Assembly: GCF_010993735.1 (NCBI RefSeq)
Contig: NZ_WQNI01000003.1
Span: 62,001 to 126,000 of the forward strand
From: Chelativorans alearensis
Lineage (GTDB): Bacteria > Pseudomonadota > Alphaproteobacteria > Rhizobiales > Rhizobiaceae
DNA length: 64,000 nt
Direction of reading: 5' to 3'
Shown: one piece after another, positions 1-8,876 of the stretch
Position numbering within the stretch: position 1 is the stretch's first letter
Layout: each line of letters opens with the position of its first letter
Notes under the pieces: model-generated
Database searches by the model: none
What the model was told of the DNA's origin: nothing
The model's input: only the letters and a program-made list of their open reading frames with translations
Made by a program: the position numbers and the translations under genes

Positions 1-1
1 G

Positions 2-997
2 ATTGCGGAGGTGTTCGGATCCCGCCAGGCGGAGCTGACCAAGTCGATCTCCGAGCGGCTCGACGGCATGACGTCGCGCCTCGGCCAGTCGATCACCGAG
101 CAGACCAAGTCGACGCACGAGAACCTCGCAAAACTGCAGGAGCGGCTGGCCGTCATCGACACGGCGCAGAACAACATCCAGTCGCTCGCCGGCCAGGTGG
201 TGCAGCTGCAGCAGATCCTCTCCAACAAGCAGACCCGCGGCGCCTTCGGCCAGTCGCGCATGGAGGCGATCGTCGCCGACGGCTTGCCGCACGGAGCCTA
301 CGAGTTCCAGGCCACCCTTTCCAACGGCAGCCGGCCCGACTGCGTGGTGAAGATGCCCAACGGCGCGCCGTCGCTGGTCGTTGACGCCAAGTTCCCGTTG
401 GAGGCGTGGAACGCCATTCGCGCGGCAAGCGAAGGCGAGGGCGGGGCGGAGGCGCGCAAGCAGGCCGAGAGCGCCTTCCGCCGCGATGTCGAGGTGCATA
501 TCAAGGCCATCGCCGAAAAATACCTGATCAATGGCGAAACCCAGGACACGGCCTTCATGTTCGTGCCGTCGGAATCGATCTTCGCCGAGATCCACGAGAA
601 CTTCGAGGCGCTGGTGCAGCGTGCGCACCGCGCGCGCGTCGTCATCGTCTCGCCGTCGCTCCTGATGCTGTCGATCCAGGTGATCCAGGCGGTCCTCAAG
701 GACGCCCGCATGCGCGAGCAGGCGCACCTGATCCAGGCCGAGGTGATGAAGCTCATGCAGGACGTCAGCCGGCTGGACGACCGCGTGCGGAAATTGCAGG
801 GCCATTTCCTGCAGGCCAACAAGGACATCGACATGATCCTCACCTCGGCCGACAAGGTGACCAAGCGCGGGGCGCGGATCGAGGCGCTGGAGCTGGGCGC
901 GGCCGGGGAGGCGGAAGTACTGGAAGACGGCGAAGCCAAACGCGCTGCCGGCGGACCCGGCTCCGGCTCGCTGCGGCTTCGGGTGGTGGAGGAGTAG
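2..997 (+). CDS. rmuC: DNA recombination protein RmuC, 5' end outside window
   Basis: The frame is already open at base 2 and runs to TAG at 995-997, so only about the last 330 residues are visible and the true start lies to the left. The visible N-terminal part is a Gln/Glu/Lys/Leu-rich coiled coil of about 75 residues. The conserved RmuC core follows, with NKQTRGAFGQ, RPDCVVKMPNG, LVVDAKFPLEAW and DTAFMFVPSES. RmuC proteins are thought to limit recombination at short inverted repeats; the core is regarded as nuclease-like, but a precise reaction is not established. The tail after about residue 290 is Gly/Glu-rich and probably disordered. The gene converges on hisG with 29 bp between the stops and no obvious terminator. 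Confidence 0.9.
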   Translation: MAEVFGSRQAELTKSISERLDGMTSRLGQSITEQTKSTHENLAKLQERLAVIDTAQNNIQSLAGQVVQLQQILSNKQTRGAFGQSRMEAIVADGLPHGAYEFQATLSNGSRPDCVVKMPNGAPSLVVDAKFPLEAWNAIRAASEGEGGAEARKQAESAFRRDVEVHIKAIAEKYLINGETQDTAFMFVPSESIFAEIHENFEALVQRAHRARVVIVSPSLLMLSIQVIQAVLKDARMREQAHLIQAEVMKLMQDVSRLDDRVRKLQGHFLQANKDIDMILTSADKVTKRGARIEALELGAAGEAEVLEDGEAKRAAGGPGSGSLRLRVVEE

Positions 998-1026
998 CGG
1001 CCGCGCGCCGACCGACACCCCGCTCG

Positions 1027-1716
1027 TCAGCCCAGCGCCGCTGCGATTCGCGCGATCACCTCTTCATCCGCCGCTGCCCGCTCCTTCCGCCCCGCAACAA
1101 GGCACGCCTCCGAGCGCAGGATCACGCCGTCGTCCAGCACCTTCAGGTGATTGGCCTTCAGCGTCGAGCCGGTCGACGTGATATCGACGATCACATCCGC
1201 CGAGCCCGCCGCCGGCGCGCCTTCCGTGGCGCCCAGGCTCTCGACGATGCGGTAGACCTGGATGCCGTGCTTCTGTGAGAAGAACTGCTGTGTGAGCCGC
1301 CAGTACTTCGTGGCGATCCGAAGCCGCCTGCCATGGCGCTGGCGGAAATCGGCGGCCACGTCGTCGAGGTCGGCCATGGTGGAGACGTCGAACCACACTT
1401 CCGGCACGGCCACCACCACGTCCGCCCGGCCGAAGCCGAGCCGTGCGGCGATCTCCACGCGGCGCTCCCAATGGGGAATAGTCTCGCGCACTAGGTCCTC
1501 ACCGGTTATCCCGAGGTCGACCCCTCCGCGGTCGAGCTCGCGGGCGATCTCCGAGGCCGAAAGGAACGTCACCTCCAGCCCCGTCACACCGTCGATCGCC
1601 GCGCGGTAGCGCCGGTCGTTCTCCGGCAGGCGGACGGGCAGTCCCGCTGCCTCGAGCCGCCGCACCGCCTCGTCCTTCAGCCGGCCCTTGGAGGGCAGGG
1701 CGAGCGTGACGCTCAT
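1027..1716 (-). CDS. hisG: ATP phosphoribosyltransferase catalytic subunit, short form
   Basis: HisG condenses ATP with PRPP to phosphoribosyl-ATP, the first step of histidine synthesis in the cytoplasm. At 229 residues it is the short form, which lacks the C-terminal feedback domain and works in complex with HisZ. The PRPP-binding signature [13 protein letters not shown] is near residue 170, and the N-terminal LALPSKGRL and [10 protein letters not shown] segments are typical. The ATG at 1716 is preceded by a strong GGAGGAGAG ribosome-binding site and overlaps the end of hisZ by 4 bp, so the two subunits are translationally coupled. hisS lies just upstream on the same strand, which makes hisS-hisZ-hisG a probable operon. 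Confidence 0.95.
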   Translation of the reverse strand: MSVTLALPSKGRLKDEAVRRLEAAGLPVRLPENDRRYRAAIDGVTGLEVTFLSASEIARELDRGGVDLGITGEDLVRETIPHWERRVEIAARLGFGRADVVVAVPEVWFDVSTMADLDDVAADFRQRHGRRLRIATKYWRLTQQFFSQKHGIQVYRIVESLGATEGAPAAGSADVIVDITSTGSTLKANHLKVLDDGVILRSEACLVAGRKERAAADEEVIARIAAALG

Positions 1717-2834
1717 GGCCTCTCCTCCCTGAGCGCTGCCACGCGGTCGAGCCAGATGGAGAAGCCGACGCCGGGGATCGGCTTTTCCGCACCCAGCAGC
1801 GTCAGCAGTCTGTCGTAGCGCCCGCCGCCGGCGAGCGGCTGGCCGAGGCCCTCCGTGCCGATCTCGAAGATGAAGCCCGTATAATAGTCGAGCGGGCGGC
1901 CGAAGCCGGCGTCGTAATGCGTCTCGGTGAGCGGCAGGCCGTGCGCGGCAATGCGCTCTGCGCGCGCGGCAAACCCTTCCAGCGCCTCGTCGAGGAAGAT
2001 GCCGGCCTCGCCGGCAAAGGCGGCAAGCCGCGCCTCAGCCTCTTCCAGCGGCACGTGGATGGCGAGAAAGGCTTTTAGCGCGTCGAGCGCGGTGTCGGAA
2101 AGGCGTACGCTGCGAAGCTCCGCCTTCTCCATCAGCCGCCGCGCGATCTCTTCGGGAAGGCGCCCGGCGGAGGGCGACAGGCCGGCCGCCTGCATGGCCT
2201 CATCGATATGCCGCGTCAGCGCCTCTTCATCGCCGCGCGCCACCAGGCTCGCCACCGCGCGCGGCAGGCTTGCTGCCCCTTGCGGGCTGGTGAACTCGGC
2301 GATCGCCGCCTCCAGCATAGAAGGAGAACCGAAGGCGCGCGCCAGCCGCTTCTGCCAGCCGCGCGGCAGGCCGAGGGCGGAAAGCACGGCCTCGAACACC
2401 GCCTGGTCGCCCAGCGTCATGGAAAGCGTGCGGTCCGGCAGCACGCGGGAAAGAAGCGCGTGCGCATCCGCCAGCGAGCGCGCGTCCGCCTCCGGCCTGT
2501 CCTTTGCGCCCAGGTCCTCGATGCCCGCCTGAAAGAACTCCGCGCCCCCCTCGCGCCGCTGCCGGAACACCTCGCCGAGATACGCGTAGCGGCGCGGCGT
2601 GGCGGCCCGGCTCTCGATGTGGTCGAGGCAGACGGGGATGGTGAATTCGGGCCTGAGGCACAGGCTCCTGCCCGTCTCGCTCTCGGTGAGGAAGATGCGC
2701 CGCCTGAGGTCCTCGCCGGCCATGTCGAGGAAGGGGTCGGCGGGCTGGATGATGGCGATGTCTGTCAGCGCCGCCTCGCGCTCGGCGAAAAGGGCGAGGA
2801 TATCGCTTGCGAAGGCGGGGGTGCGGGGGGTCAT
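1713..2834 (-). CDS. hisZ: ATP phosphoribosyltransferase regulatory subunit
   Basis: HisZ is a histidyl-tRNA synthetase paralogue that cannot charge tRNA; it binds short-form HisG and confers histidine feedback inhibition. The 373-residue protein keeps class II synthetase-like segments: the motif-2-like [31 protein letters not shown], a [11 protein letters not shown] stretch and [13 protein letters not shown] near the C-terminus. It lacks the anticodon-binding domain of true HisRS. It sits between hisS (106 bp upstream) and hisG (4 bp overlap). The presence of HisZ agrees with the short HisG next door. Confidence 0.93.
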   Translation of the reverse strand: MTPRTPAFASDILALFAEREAALTDIAIIQPADPFLDMAGEDLRRRIFLTESETGRSLCLRPEFTIPVCLDHIESRAATPRRYAYLGEVFRQRREGGAEFFQAGIEDLGAKDRPEADARSLADAHALLSRVLPDRTLSMTLGDQAVFEAVLSALGLPRGWQKRLARAFGSPSMLEAAIAEFTSPQGAASLPRAVASLVARGDEEALTRHIDEAMQAAGLSPSAGRLPEEIARRLMEKAELRSVRLSDTALDALKAFLAIHVPLEEAEARLAAFAGEAGIFLDEALEGFAARAERIAAHGLPLTETHYDAGFGRPLDYYTGFIFEIGTEGLGQPLAGGGRYDRLLTLLGAEKPIPGVGFSIWLDRVAALREERP

Positions 2835-2940
2835 GGGCGTGGGGTTCTGCTGCTTTTCAGCAAGCCCGGCGCCCTACGGCAGGACAGAGGGGGGCGCGAA
2901 GGGGCGCCGGCCTCTCCAAAAAAGGCGGAACGACTCATTC

Positions 2941-4488
2941 TTACGCGCCCCGTTCTTGCCGCTGCGCCTGGAGCACGCGCTTCACCGCATCCACCAGATC
3001 GCCCTCCGGCACGGAGAACTGCGCCGGCCGCGCCTCGCGCCACGTCACGTTGTCCTCGATCTCCTCGGAAAGCCGCTTGCCCTCCACGAGATCCTTGATC
3101 TGCACCTCGCCCTTCTCGCGCTCGTCGCCGCCCTGGATGACGACGCAGGGGCTGCCGCGCCGGTCGGCATACTTCATCTGCGCCTTCATGCCGGCGCCGC
3201 CCAGATACATCTCCGCGCGGATGCCGGCGCCGCGCAGCTCGGAAACCATCTTCTGGTAGCGGCTGAGGCTTTCCGTTTCCTTGTCCATGACGAGGACGAC
3301 GACGGGGGCGACCGTCTCGGCGGTTTCCAGCTTGCCGAGGTTCCTGAGTGCCGTCATTAGGCGTGACACGCCGATGGAGATGCCGGTGGCCGGCACTGGC
3401 TCGCCGCGGAAGCGCGAGACGAGGCCATCGTAGCGCCCGCCGCCGCCGACGGAGCCGAACTGGACGGTTTCGCCTTTTTCGTTGGTGACGGGGAAGGTCA
3501 GTTCGGCCTCGAAGACGGGGCCGGTGTAGTATTCGAGGCCGCGGACGACGGAGGGATCGATGCGGATGCGGTCTGGGCCATAACCGGCAGACTTCACCAG
3601 GCTACTTATTTCTTGCAACTCCCGTATCCCATCCATGTAGCTGGAGTTTGCCGCAAGCGAATACCGATCGTCGCCGAGCGCATCTGGCAGTTTGTGTAGC
3701 AGCATCTGACCGGGTTTGTAGTTCTCCTGACCCGATAGAACGTTTTCACTTGCGGTTGCTTCCAAGACTACGGAACACTGCGCCTCATCCAGCCCCGCAC
3801 CCTTCGTAAAGTCACCGCTCTCGTCCATGCGGCCTTTACCGAGCAATTCCCGCACGCCCTCGGGGCCAAACTTGTCCAATTTATCAATCGCCCGCAGCAC
3901 CGTCAGCCGCCGCCCGGCATTCTCGTCGCCACCGAGCCTGATCCCCTCCAGCACCCCATCCAGCACCTTCCGGTTGTTCACGCGGATCACATAATCCCCG
4001 TGCGCAATCCCCAGTGCCTCCATCACGTCCGCCATCATCATGCACATCTCGGCGTCCGCCGCGACGCCCGGCGTCCCGACCGTATCCGCATCAACCTGCA
4101 TGAACTGCCGAAACCGTCCCGGCCCCGGCTTCTCATTCCGGAAAACCCACCCCGCGCGGTAGCTGCGGTAAGGCTTCGGCAGCCGCTCGAAGTTCTCCGC
4201 CACGAAGCGCGCCAGGGGCGCCGTCAGATCATACCGCAGCGAGAGCCACTGCTCGTCCTCGTCCTGGAAGGAGAACACGCCCTCGTTCGGCCGGTCCTGG
4301 TCGGGCAGGAACTTGCCCAGCGCGTCGGTGTATTCGATGAGCGGCGTTTCCACCGGCTCGAAGCCGTAAAGCTCGTAGACGGCGCGGATCTTCGCCACCA
4401 TCTCGTCGACGGCGCGGATGTCGGCCGGGTGGCGGTCGACGAGCCCGCGCGGGAGCCGTGCCTTCACCTTGTCCGCCTTGCCTGCCAT
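2941..4488 (-). CDS. hisS: Histidyl-tRNA synthetase
   Basis: This class II synthetase charges tRNA-His. The ATG at 4488 ([15 protein letters not shown]) is chosen because upstream in-frame codons run into an inverted repeat and read as low-complexity Pro/Arg sequence. The 515-residue length is longer than the roughly 420 of E. coli HisRS but usual for alphaproteobacteria, which carry an extended insertion. Visible motifs are motif-2-like [14 protein letters not shown], the histidine-binding [28 protein letters not shown] and motif-3-like [11 protein letters not shown], followed by an anticodon-binding domain. The central coding stretch about 3540-3800 looks less GC-rich than its flanks. It probably heads the hisS-hisZ-hisG transcription unit. 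Confidence 0.95.
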   Translation of the reverse strand: MAGKADKVKARLPRGLVDRHPADIRAVDEMVAKIRAVYELYGFEPVETPLIEYTDALGKFLPDQDRPNEGVFSFQDEDEQWLSLRYDLTAPLARFVAENFERLPKPYRSYRAGWVFRNEKPGPGRFRQFMQVDADTVGTPGVAADAEMCMMMADVMEALGIAHGDYVIRVNNRKVLDGVLEGIRLGGDENAGRRLTVLRAIDKLDKFGPEGVRELLGKGRMDESGDFTKGAGLDEAQCSVVLEATASENVLSGQENYKPGQMLLHKLPDALGDDRYSLAANSSYMDGIRELQEISSLVKSAGYGPDRIRIDPSVVRGLEYYTGPVFEAELTFPVTNEKGETVQFGSVGGGGRYDGLVSRFRGEPVPATGISIGVSRLMTALRNLGKLETAETVAPVVVLVMDKETESLSRYQKMVSELRGAGIRAEMYLGGAGMKAQMKYADRRGSPCVVIQGGDEREKGEVQIKDLVEGKRLSEEIEDNVTWREARPAQFSVPEGDLVDAVKRVLQAQRQERGA

Positions 4489-4514
4489 GCCGTGTTCCGT
4501 CCTTGCGAGATGAG

Positions 4515-4542
4515 AAAAGCCGCGCCCTCTTCCGGGCGCGGC
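4515..4542 (-). terminator. Rho-independent terminator of the tadG-like gene
   Basis: On the minus strand a perfect 9-bp GC stem (4519-4527 with 4534-4542, 6-base loop) is followed directly by TTTTCT. It lies downstream of the tadG-like stop and before the hisS start, so it would insulate hisS from that gene. Confidence 0.8.
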
Positions 4543-4597
4543 TGTCCTAGCCGATAAGGGTGGGGGCGGCAAGGGCGGCGGCGGCCTCAGGGCAATC

Positions 4598-4623
4598 GCT
4601 TGAAGGGCGCCAGCCCTTCAAGC
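4598..4623. repeat. Perfect 11-bp inverted repeat downstream of the tadG-like gene
   Basis: GCTTGAAGGGC at 4598-4608 pairs perfectly with 4613-4623 across a 4-base loop. It is flanked by G-rich and C-rich tracts that can extend the pairing imperfectly. No U-tract follows, so it is more likely an RNA 3'-end stabilising hairpin or processing signal than the terminator itself, which lies 60 bp further on. Confidence 0.6.
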
Positions 4624-4640
4624 AACCGCCGCCCCCGCCC

Positions 4641-6452
4641 TCAACTCACGAAGCGCAGGTTGGAAAGCTCGTCGGCGATTTCCTTGAACTTTTCGGAGAG
4701 GTCGGCGCCGGTGGCGTTCCAGAACAGCTTGGCGGGATTGCCGTTCTCGTCCTTGCGGAAACGGGATTCGGAGGCGCAGGACTTCAGCGCCTCGATCTGC
4801 TCCCGCTCGTCGGCCTTCCACGTGCTCAGGTCGAGCGCCACCGTCATGACGATGATCTCGCCGTCCTCATCCTTGCCGCCCTTTCCGTCCTTGCCGTACT
4901 TGGCGTGGTCGCACAATTTGGCGAACTGCTGGTTCATCGCCTTGGTGTAGTTGGGGTTGGAGTAGTCGTAAGGGTTGACGGTCGTGTTTTCGAAGATGCG
5001 GCCGTTCTTGGCATAGCCGTAGTTGGAGTAGATCGACTTATTGCCGGCGGGATCGTTGTAGCCGAGCCATTGCGGTGTGTAGTAGGTGTTCGCCCCGTCC
5101 GTCAAAACGATCACGACCTTGTCGTTGCCCCTCTGCTCGTCGGGGCGACCCTCCGTGAAAGGTGCCCTGCCGGAGACCACCCGCCAGCCCCAGGCCATGC
5201 CTTCGGGCACGTTGGTCGCCCCGTCGGCGACCATGCCGTCGATGGCGTCCTTGATGGCCTCGAGCCCGTCTTTGTCCGTTACGTCGGTGAGCGGCGTGAT
5301 GGGCTTGGTTGTGCAACTCGCATTTGGTCCCCCGCCGTCGGGAACCCGGGGAGCGAGCACTGCCGGGAAGTATTTCGGCATATATTCCTGCCGCTTGATC
5401 GCGTCGCCGCCGCCCGCATCCGCCAACCAGTTGTTATGGACGTTCTCGCGCCAGTTCTTAGGGTCCTCCTCGTCCGGCGCGAACATCGGCACGAACAGCG
5501 TATCGGGGTTCTTCCTGTCGGGCACAGTGTCGTCCAGCCCGTAGGAGCCGGGCCGCATCTCCACGCAGCCGGCCCACGAGGCCATTGGCGCCGAGGGGGT
5601 CACCTCCTTAATCTCGTCATAGAGCGTGAAGCGCGTGACCTTGTCGCCTTCCTCGTCCCTCCACAGCGCCCCTTGCTTGTGGTAGACGCCGTCGACCTTC
5701 TCGACGCGCTTCTTACCGCCCTCGATCTCCGCCATCGTGTCCCAGTCGAAATTCTCGTGATGGATCGACGAAACCCCGTCCGTATCCATCCAATCCGCTT
5801 CTTCGTTATCCGGCCCGACATTCACCGACGCGGCGAAGGGCACGATGCCGAACTGCACCGGCTTGGCGACCTGCTGCATCATGGCGCCTTGGCCGGCCAG
5901 CGTGTCCACCAGTTCCTTGGCCGCTGCCTTCAGTAGGTCGATGCGCTTCTGGCCGGAGCCCGAGCCCTTGAAACCCATGGAGCCCGAATTATCGAGCACC
6001 AGCGCCACCTCCAGCGTGTTCTTCAGCCGCACCTCGTTGCTGGCGTTGAGCTTGAAGGTGCCGTCGCCGCTCTTCTCGCCCCTCAGTGCCTGGAAGACAG
6101 GGTAGAAGATCGGCTTATAGGTGAGGTCGGCTTGCATCCTCAGTGTGCTGCCGCCGGCGGAGCCGTCGGGGAAGGTAACGTAGAGCGTCGTGTTCTCCGG
6201 TTTCACCGGTCCCAGATTGGCGGCGAAGAAGTCGTTGGCGTAGACGATCAGGTCTTCTTCGCTTTCGCCCTCCAGAAGGCGCCAGGCGGTCGCCATGTTG
6301 GCGGCGTCCAGCGCGTTCAGCGTCGCCTGGCGGTGCCGGCTCATCTGCGTATAGTCGATTGCCAGCGCCAGCGCGCCCATCACGGGCACCATCACCAGCG
6401 CCGTGAGCATGGCATAATTGCCCCGCTCGTCGCGGCGGAATTTCCTCAGCAT
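4641..6452 (-). CDS. TadG-like pilus-assembly protein with von Willebrand A domain
   Basis: The start region is a charged stretch ending DERGNYAML, then one hydrophobic helix (about residues 16-34), then a long extracytoplasmic part. This is the TadE/TadG arrangement in which the N-terminal helix anchors the protein. From about residue 147 a von Willebrand factor A domain starts, with the metal-site motif D-N-S-G-S (D154, S156, S158 from the ATG) and a second site at VVIVLTDGAN. Such proteins are linked to Flp/Tad pili or to surface adhesion, but no other tad genes are in this window, so it is an orphan here. The ATG at 6452 has GGGTGG upstream; a GTG at 6464 is an alternative. Two hairpins follow the stop. 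Confidence 0.8.
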   Translation of the reverse strand: MLRKFRRDERGNYAMLTALVMVPVMGALALAIDYTQMSRHRQATLNALDAANMATAWRLLEGESEEDLIVYANDFFAANLGPVKPENTTLYVTFPDGSAGGSTLRMQADLTYKPIFYPVFQALRGEKSGDGTFKLNASNEVRLKNTLEVALVLDNSGSMGFKGSGSGQKRIDLLKAAAKELVDTLAGQGAMMQQVAKPVQFGIVPFAASVNVGPDNEEADWMDTDGVSSIHHENFDWDTMAEIEGGKKRVEKVDGVYHKQGALWRDEEGDKVTRFTLYDEIKEVTPSAPMASWAGCVEMRPGSYGLDDTVPDRKNPDTLFVPMFAPDEEDPKNWRENVHNNWLADAGGGDAIKRQEYMPKYFPAVLAPRVPDGGGPNASCTTKPITPLTDVTDKDGLEAIKDAIDGMVADGATNVPEGMAWGWRVVSGRAPFTEGRPDEQRGNDKVVIVLTDGANTYYTPQWLGYNDPAGNKSIYSNYGYAKNGRIFENTTVNPYDYSNPNYTKAMNQQFAKLCDHAKYGKDGKGGKDEDGEIIVMTVALDLSTWKADEREQIEALKSCASESRFRKDENGNPAKLFWNATGADLSEKFKEIADELSNLRFVS

Positions 6453-6672
6453 CGGTTTGCCCACCCTGCCTCGATAGATTTTGCCGGCAAGGATGATGCG
6501 TGATGCTGAACGATTTCCTTAATGTCGGGCGGCCATATGCGGCACTGGTTCACGAAGGGTTAATGCCTCGGCCACTGTGCTCATGCGCCGAAAAGCGGGT
6601 GACAGCCTTCCTCTCATGGGCTAATTCCTGCGCGGGTTTCACGGCCCGCTCCTGGCCGCCCCGCGAATCCGC

Positions 6673-6705
6673 ATCCAGGGAGAATCCCCGTATCCAGGGA
6701 GAATC
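6673..6705. repeat. Tandem 14-bp direct repeat containing two candidate ribosome-binding sites
   Basis: ATCCAGGGAGAATC occurs at 6673-6686 and again at 6692-6705, with a period of 19 bp. Each copy carries AGGGAG; only the second is correctly placed, 4 bases before the ATG at 6707. It looks like a recent small tandem duplication. Confidence 0.8.
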
Positions 6706-6706
6706 A

Positions 6707-7567
6707 ATGCCGCAGCCGCCGGACATGATCGACAGTCTCGACGCACTCGCCGCGCCCTACGCGCTGATCCTGTGCGATGTGTGGGGCGTGGTGCACAACG
6801 GCGTTGGCGCCTTTGCCGAGGCCTGCGCGGCGCTGAAGCGCATGCGCGAGGCCGGCAAGGCGGTGGTGCTGGTCACCAACGCGCCGCGCCCGCGCGGGCC
6901 GGTGGAGGAGCAGTTGCGGCGCCTCGGCGTGCCCGACGAGAGCTGGGACCGGGTGGTCACCTCCGGCGACGTGACGCGCGAACTGATCCGCAACGCCCCG
7001 CGCCGGCTCTTCCACCTCGGGCCGGACCGGGACATGTCGCTCTACGACGGCCTCGACATCGAATTGGTGGAGGAGTTCGAGGCGGCGGGCGTCGTCTGCA
7101 CCGGCCTCTACGACGACGAGACGGAGACGCCGGAAGACTATGCGGAGCTCTTGCAGCGCCTGCGCGCCCGCGACCTGCCGCTCATCTGCGCCAATCCCGA
7201 TATCGTGGTGGAGCGCGGAAACCGGCTCGTCTTCTGCGCCGGGGCGTTGGCGCGCGAATATGGCCTCCTCGGCGGGCGCACGCTGATCGCCGGCAAGCCA
7301 TACGGGCCGATCTACGAGGCGACATTGGCCGCCGCCGGCGAGGTGCTGGGCCGGCCGGTCGGCGTATCGGACACGCTGGCCATCGGCGACGGCATTCTGA
7401 CCGACGTCAAAGGCGCGGCCGGTATGGGCATCGACGTCCTCTACGTGACGGAGGGGATCCACGCCGCCGAATACAGCGAAAACGGCAAGCCGGACCCGGC
7501 GCGCCTCGCCGCCTTCCTGGAAAAGCATGGCCACCGGCCGGTGGCGGCGATCAGGCATCTGCGGTAG
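6707..7567 (+). CDS. HAD superfamily class IIA hydrolase, TIGR01459 type
   Basis: This 286-residue protein belongs to the class IIA HAD phosphatases (NagD-like), in the alphaproteobacterial TIGR01459 group. The nucleophile motif reads CDVWGVVHNG with D24; the second Asp of the usual DxD is Trp, which is normal in this group. The late Mg-binding motif is IGDGILTDVKGAAG near residue 230. The substrate is not known; related enzymes act on sugar phosphates, nucleotides or pyridoxal phosphate. The ATG at 6707 is preceded by AGGGAG. ribF follows after 9 bp, so the pair is probably cotranscribed. Confidence 0.85.
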   Translation: MPQPPDMIDSLDALAAPYALILCDVWGVVHNGVGAFAEACAALKRMREAGKAVVLVTNAPRPRGPVEEQLRRLGVPDESWDRVVTSGDVTRELIRNAPRRLFHLGPDRDMSLYDGLDIELVEEFEAAGVVCTGLYDDETETPEDYAELLQRLRARDLPLICANPDIVVERGNRLVFCAGALAREYGLLGGRTLIAGKPYGPIYEATLAAAGEVLGRPVGVSDTLAIGDGILTDVKGAAGMGIDVLYVTEGIHAAEYSENGKPDPARLAAFLEKHGHRPVAAIRHLR

Positions 7568-7576
7568 GGACGGGCC

Positions 7577-8560
7577 GTGGCGACAGGGTTCCAACGCTGT
7601 GCCGGCCTCGATGCCTTCCCGGCGTCGCTACGCGGAGGCGTCGTGGCGATCGGCAATTTCGACGGCGTGCATCGCGGCCATCAGGCGGTGCTGGCGCGCG
7701 CGCGAAAGGTTGCCGAAAATGAGCGCATTCCCGCCGTCGTCCTGACCTTCGAGCCGCATCCGCGCAGCGTCTTCCGCCCGGAGGTGCCGCTCTTCCGCCT
7801 GACACCGGCGCCCATGAAGGCACGGGTGCTCGCCGCGATGGGCTTCGACGCGGTGGTGGAGCAGCCGTTTGCGCGCGACTTCTCCTCGCTCACGCCCGAG
7901 CGCTTCGTGGCCGATGTGCTCGCGGGCGGCCTGGGGGCTGCGCACGTGGTGACGGGCTTCGATTTCCATTACGGCAAGAACCGCGGCGGCACGCCCGAAA
8001 CGCTGGCGACGGCGGGGAAAAGCCACGGCTTCGGCGTCAGCGTCGTCGACGCCTTCTCCGACGAGGGCGGCGAGGTGGTCTCCTCAAGCCGCGTGCGCGC
8101 GCTCCTAGCCGAGGGCGAGGTGGCGCAGGCTGCCGGCCTGCTCGGCTACCGCTACACGGTCGAAGCCGAGGTGACAGACGGCAAGAAGCTCGGCCGCACG
8201 CTCGGCTTCCCCACCGCCAACATGGCGCTGCCGGAGGCGACGGCGCTCCGCCACGGTATCTACGCCGTGCGCTTCCGCCGCGCCGACGGCACGTTGTACG
8301 ACGGCGTGGCGAGCTTCGGCCGCCGTCCGACGGTGGACGAGGCGGGCGCGCCGCTTCTCGAAACCTTCCTCTTCGATTTCGACGGCGACCTTTACAGTGA
8401 GACTTGCGCCGTCTCCTTCTTCGGCTTCCTGCGCGGGGAGGAGAAGTTCGACGGGCTCGAGCCACTGGTCGCCCAGATGAAGCGCGACGAGGAGGAGGCG
8501 AGGGCGCTGCTTTCGGGTGTGCGGCCGCTTTCGGCGCTGGATATGGCAATTGCCTTTTGA
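7577..8560 (+). CDS. ribF: Bifunctional riboflavin kinase / FAD synthetase
   Basis: RibF phosphorylates riboflavin to FMN and then adenylates FMN to FAD. The N-terminal nucleotidyltransferase half shows IGNFDGVHRGHQ (about residues 25-36), LTFEPHP and SSSRVRALLAEGEV. The C-terminal flavokinase half shows GRTLGFPTANM, DGVASFGRRPTVD and LETFLFDFDGDLY. The length of 327 residues is typical. It starts with GTG at 7577. It lies 9 bp after the HAD gene and is followed by a 316-bp gap before ileS. No FMN riboswitch was noticed upstream. Confidence 0.95.
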   Translation: MATGFQRCAGLDAFPASLRGGVVAIGNFDGVHRGHQAVLARARKVAENERIPAVVLTFEPHPRSVFRPEVPLFRLTPAPMKARVLAAMGFDAVVEQPFARDFSSLTPERFVADVLAGGLGAAHVVTGFDFHYGKNRGGTPETLATAGKSHGFGVSVVDAFSDEGGEVVSSSRVRALLAEGEVAQAAGLLGYRYTVEAEVTDGKKLGRTLGFPTANMALPEATALRHGIYAVRFRRADGTLYDGVASFGRRPTVDEAGAPLLETFLFDFDGDLYSETCAVSFFGFLRGEEKFDGLEPLVAQMKRDEEEARALLSGVRPLSALDMAIAF

Positions 8561-8876
8561 AGCTTTCACCTCGTCATCCCGGACAGCCTCCGCTTTTGCC
8601 CCGGCTTCCCGGTTGACGCCGGCGCGTCTGCAACCACAATCGCCCCTTTATTCTTCCGCCCACCTCGGCTAAAAGCGCGGGCCATGATGACGAGCGCCGG
8701 TTTCATACTCGCCTGCCTTGTGCGGGCTGCCATACGAATTATTGGCCCGGCCTTCCGCGTGGCCTAGCGGCTCGCGGGAAGGTCCGGGATTTTTCTGCGC
8801 GCTCGCACCGCGCCATTCCGCCTCTTTGAAGATCATCGGCGAGGCCAACGGGCTTCGCATTTTCCGCAGCGAGACA
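8561..8876 (+). other. Intergenic region between ribF and ileS
   Basis: This 316-bp gap has no convincing gene. A TTGACG at 8613-8618 followed 16 bp later by CACAAT is a weak candidate promoter for ileS. The in-frame extension upstream of the ileS ATG is not supported by a ribosome-binding site. Confidence 0.4.
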
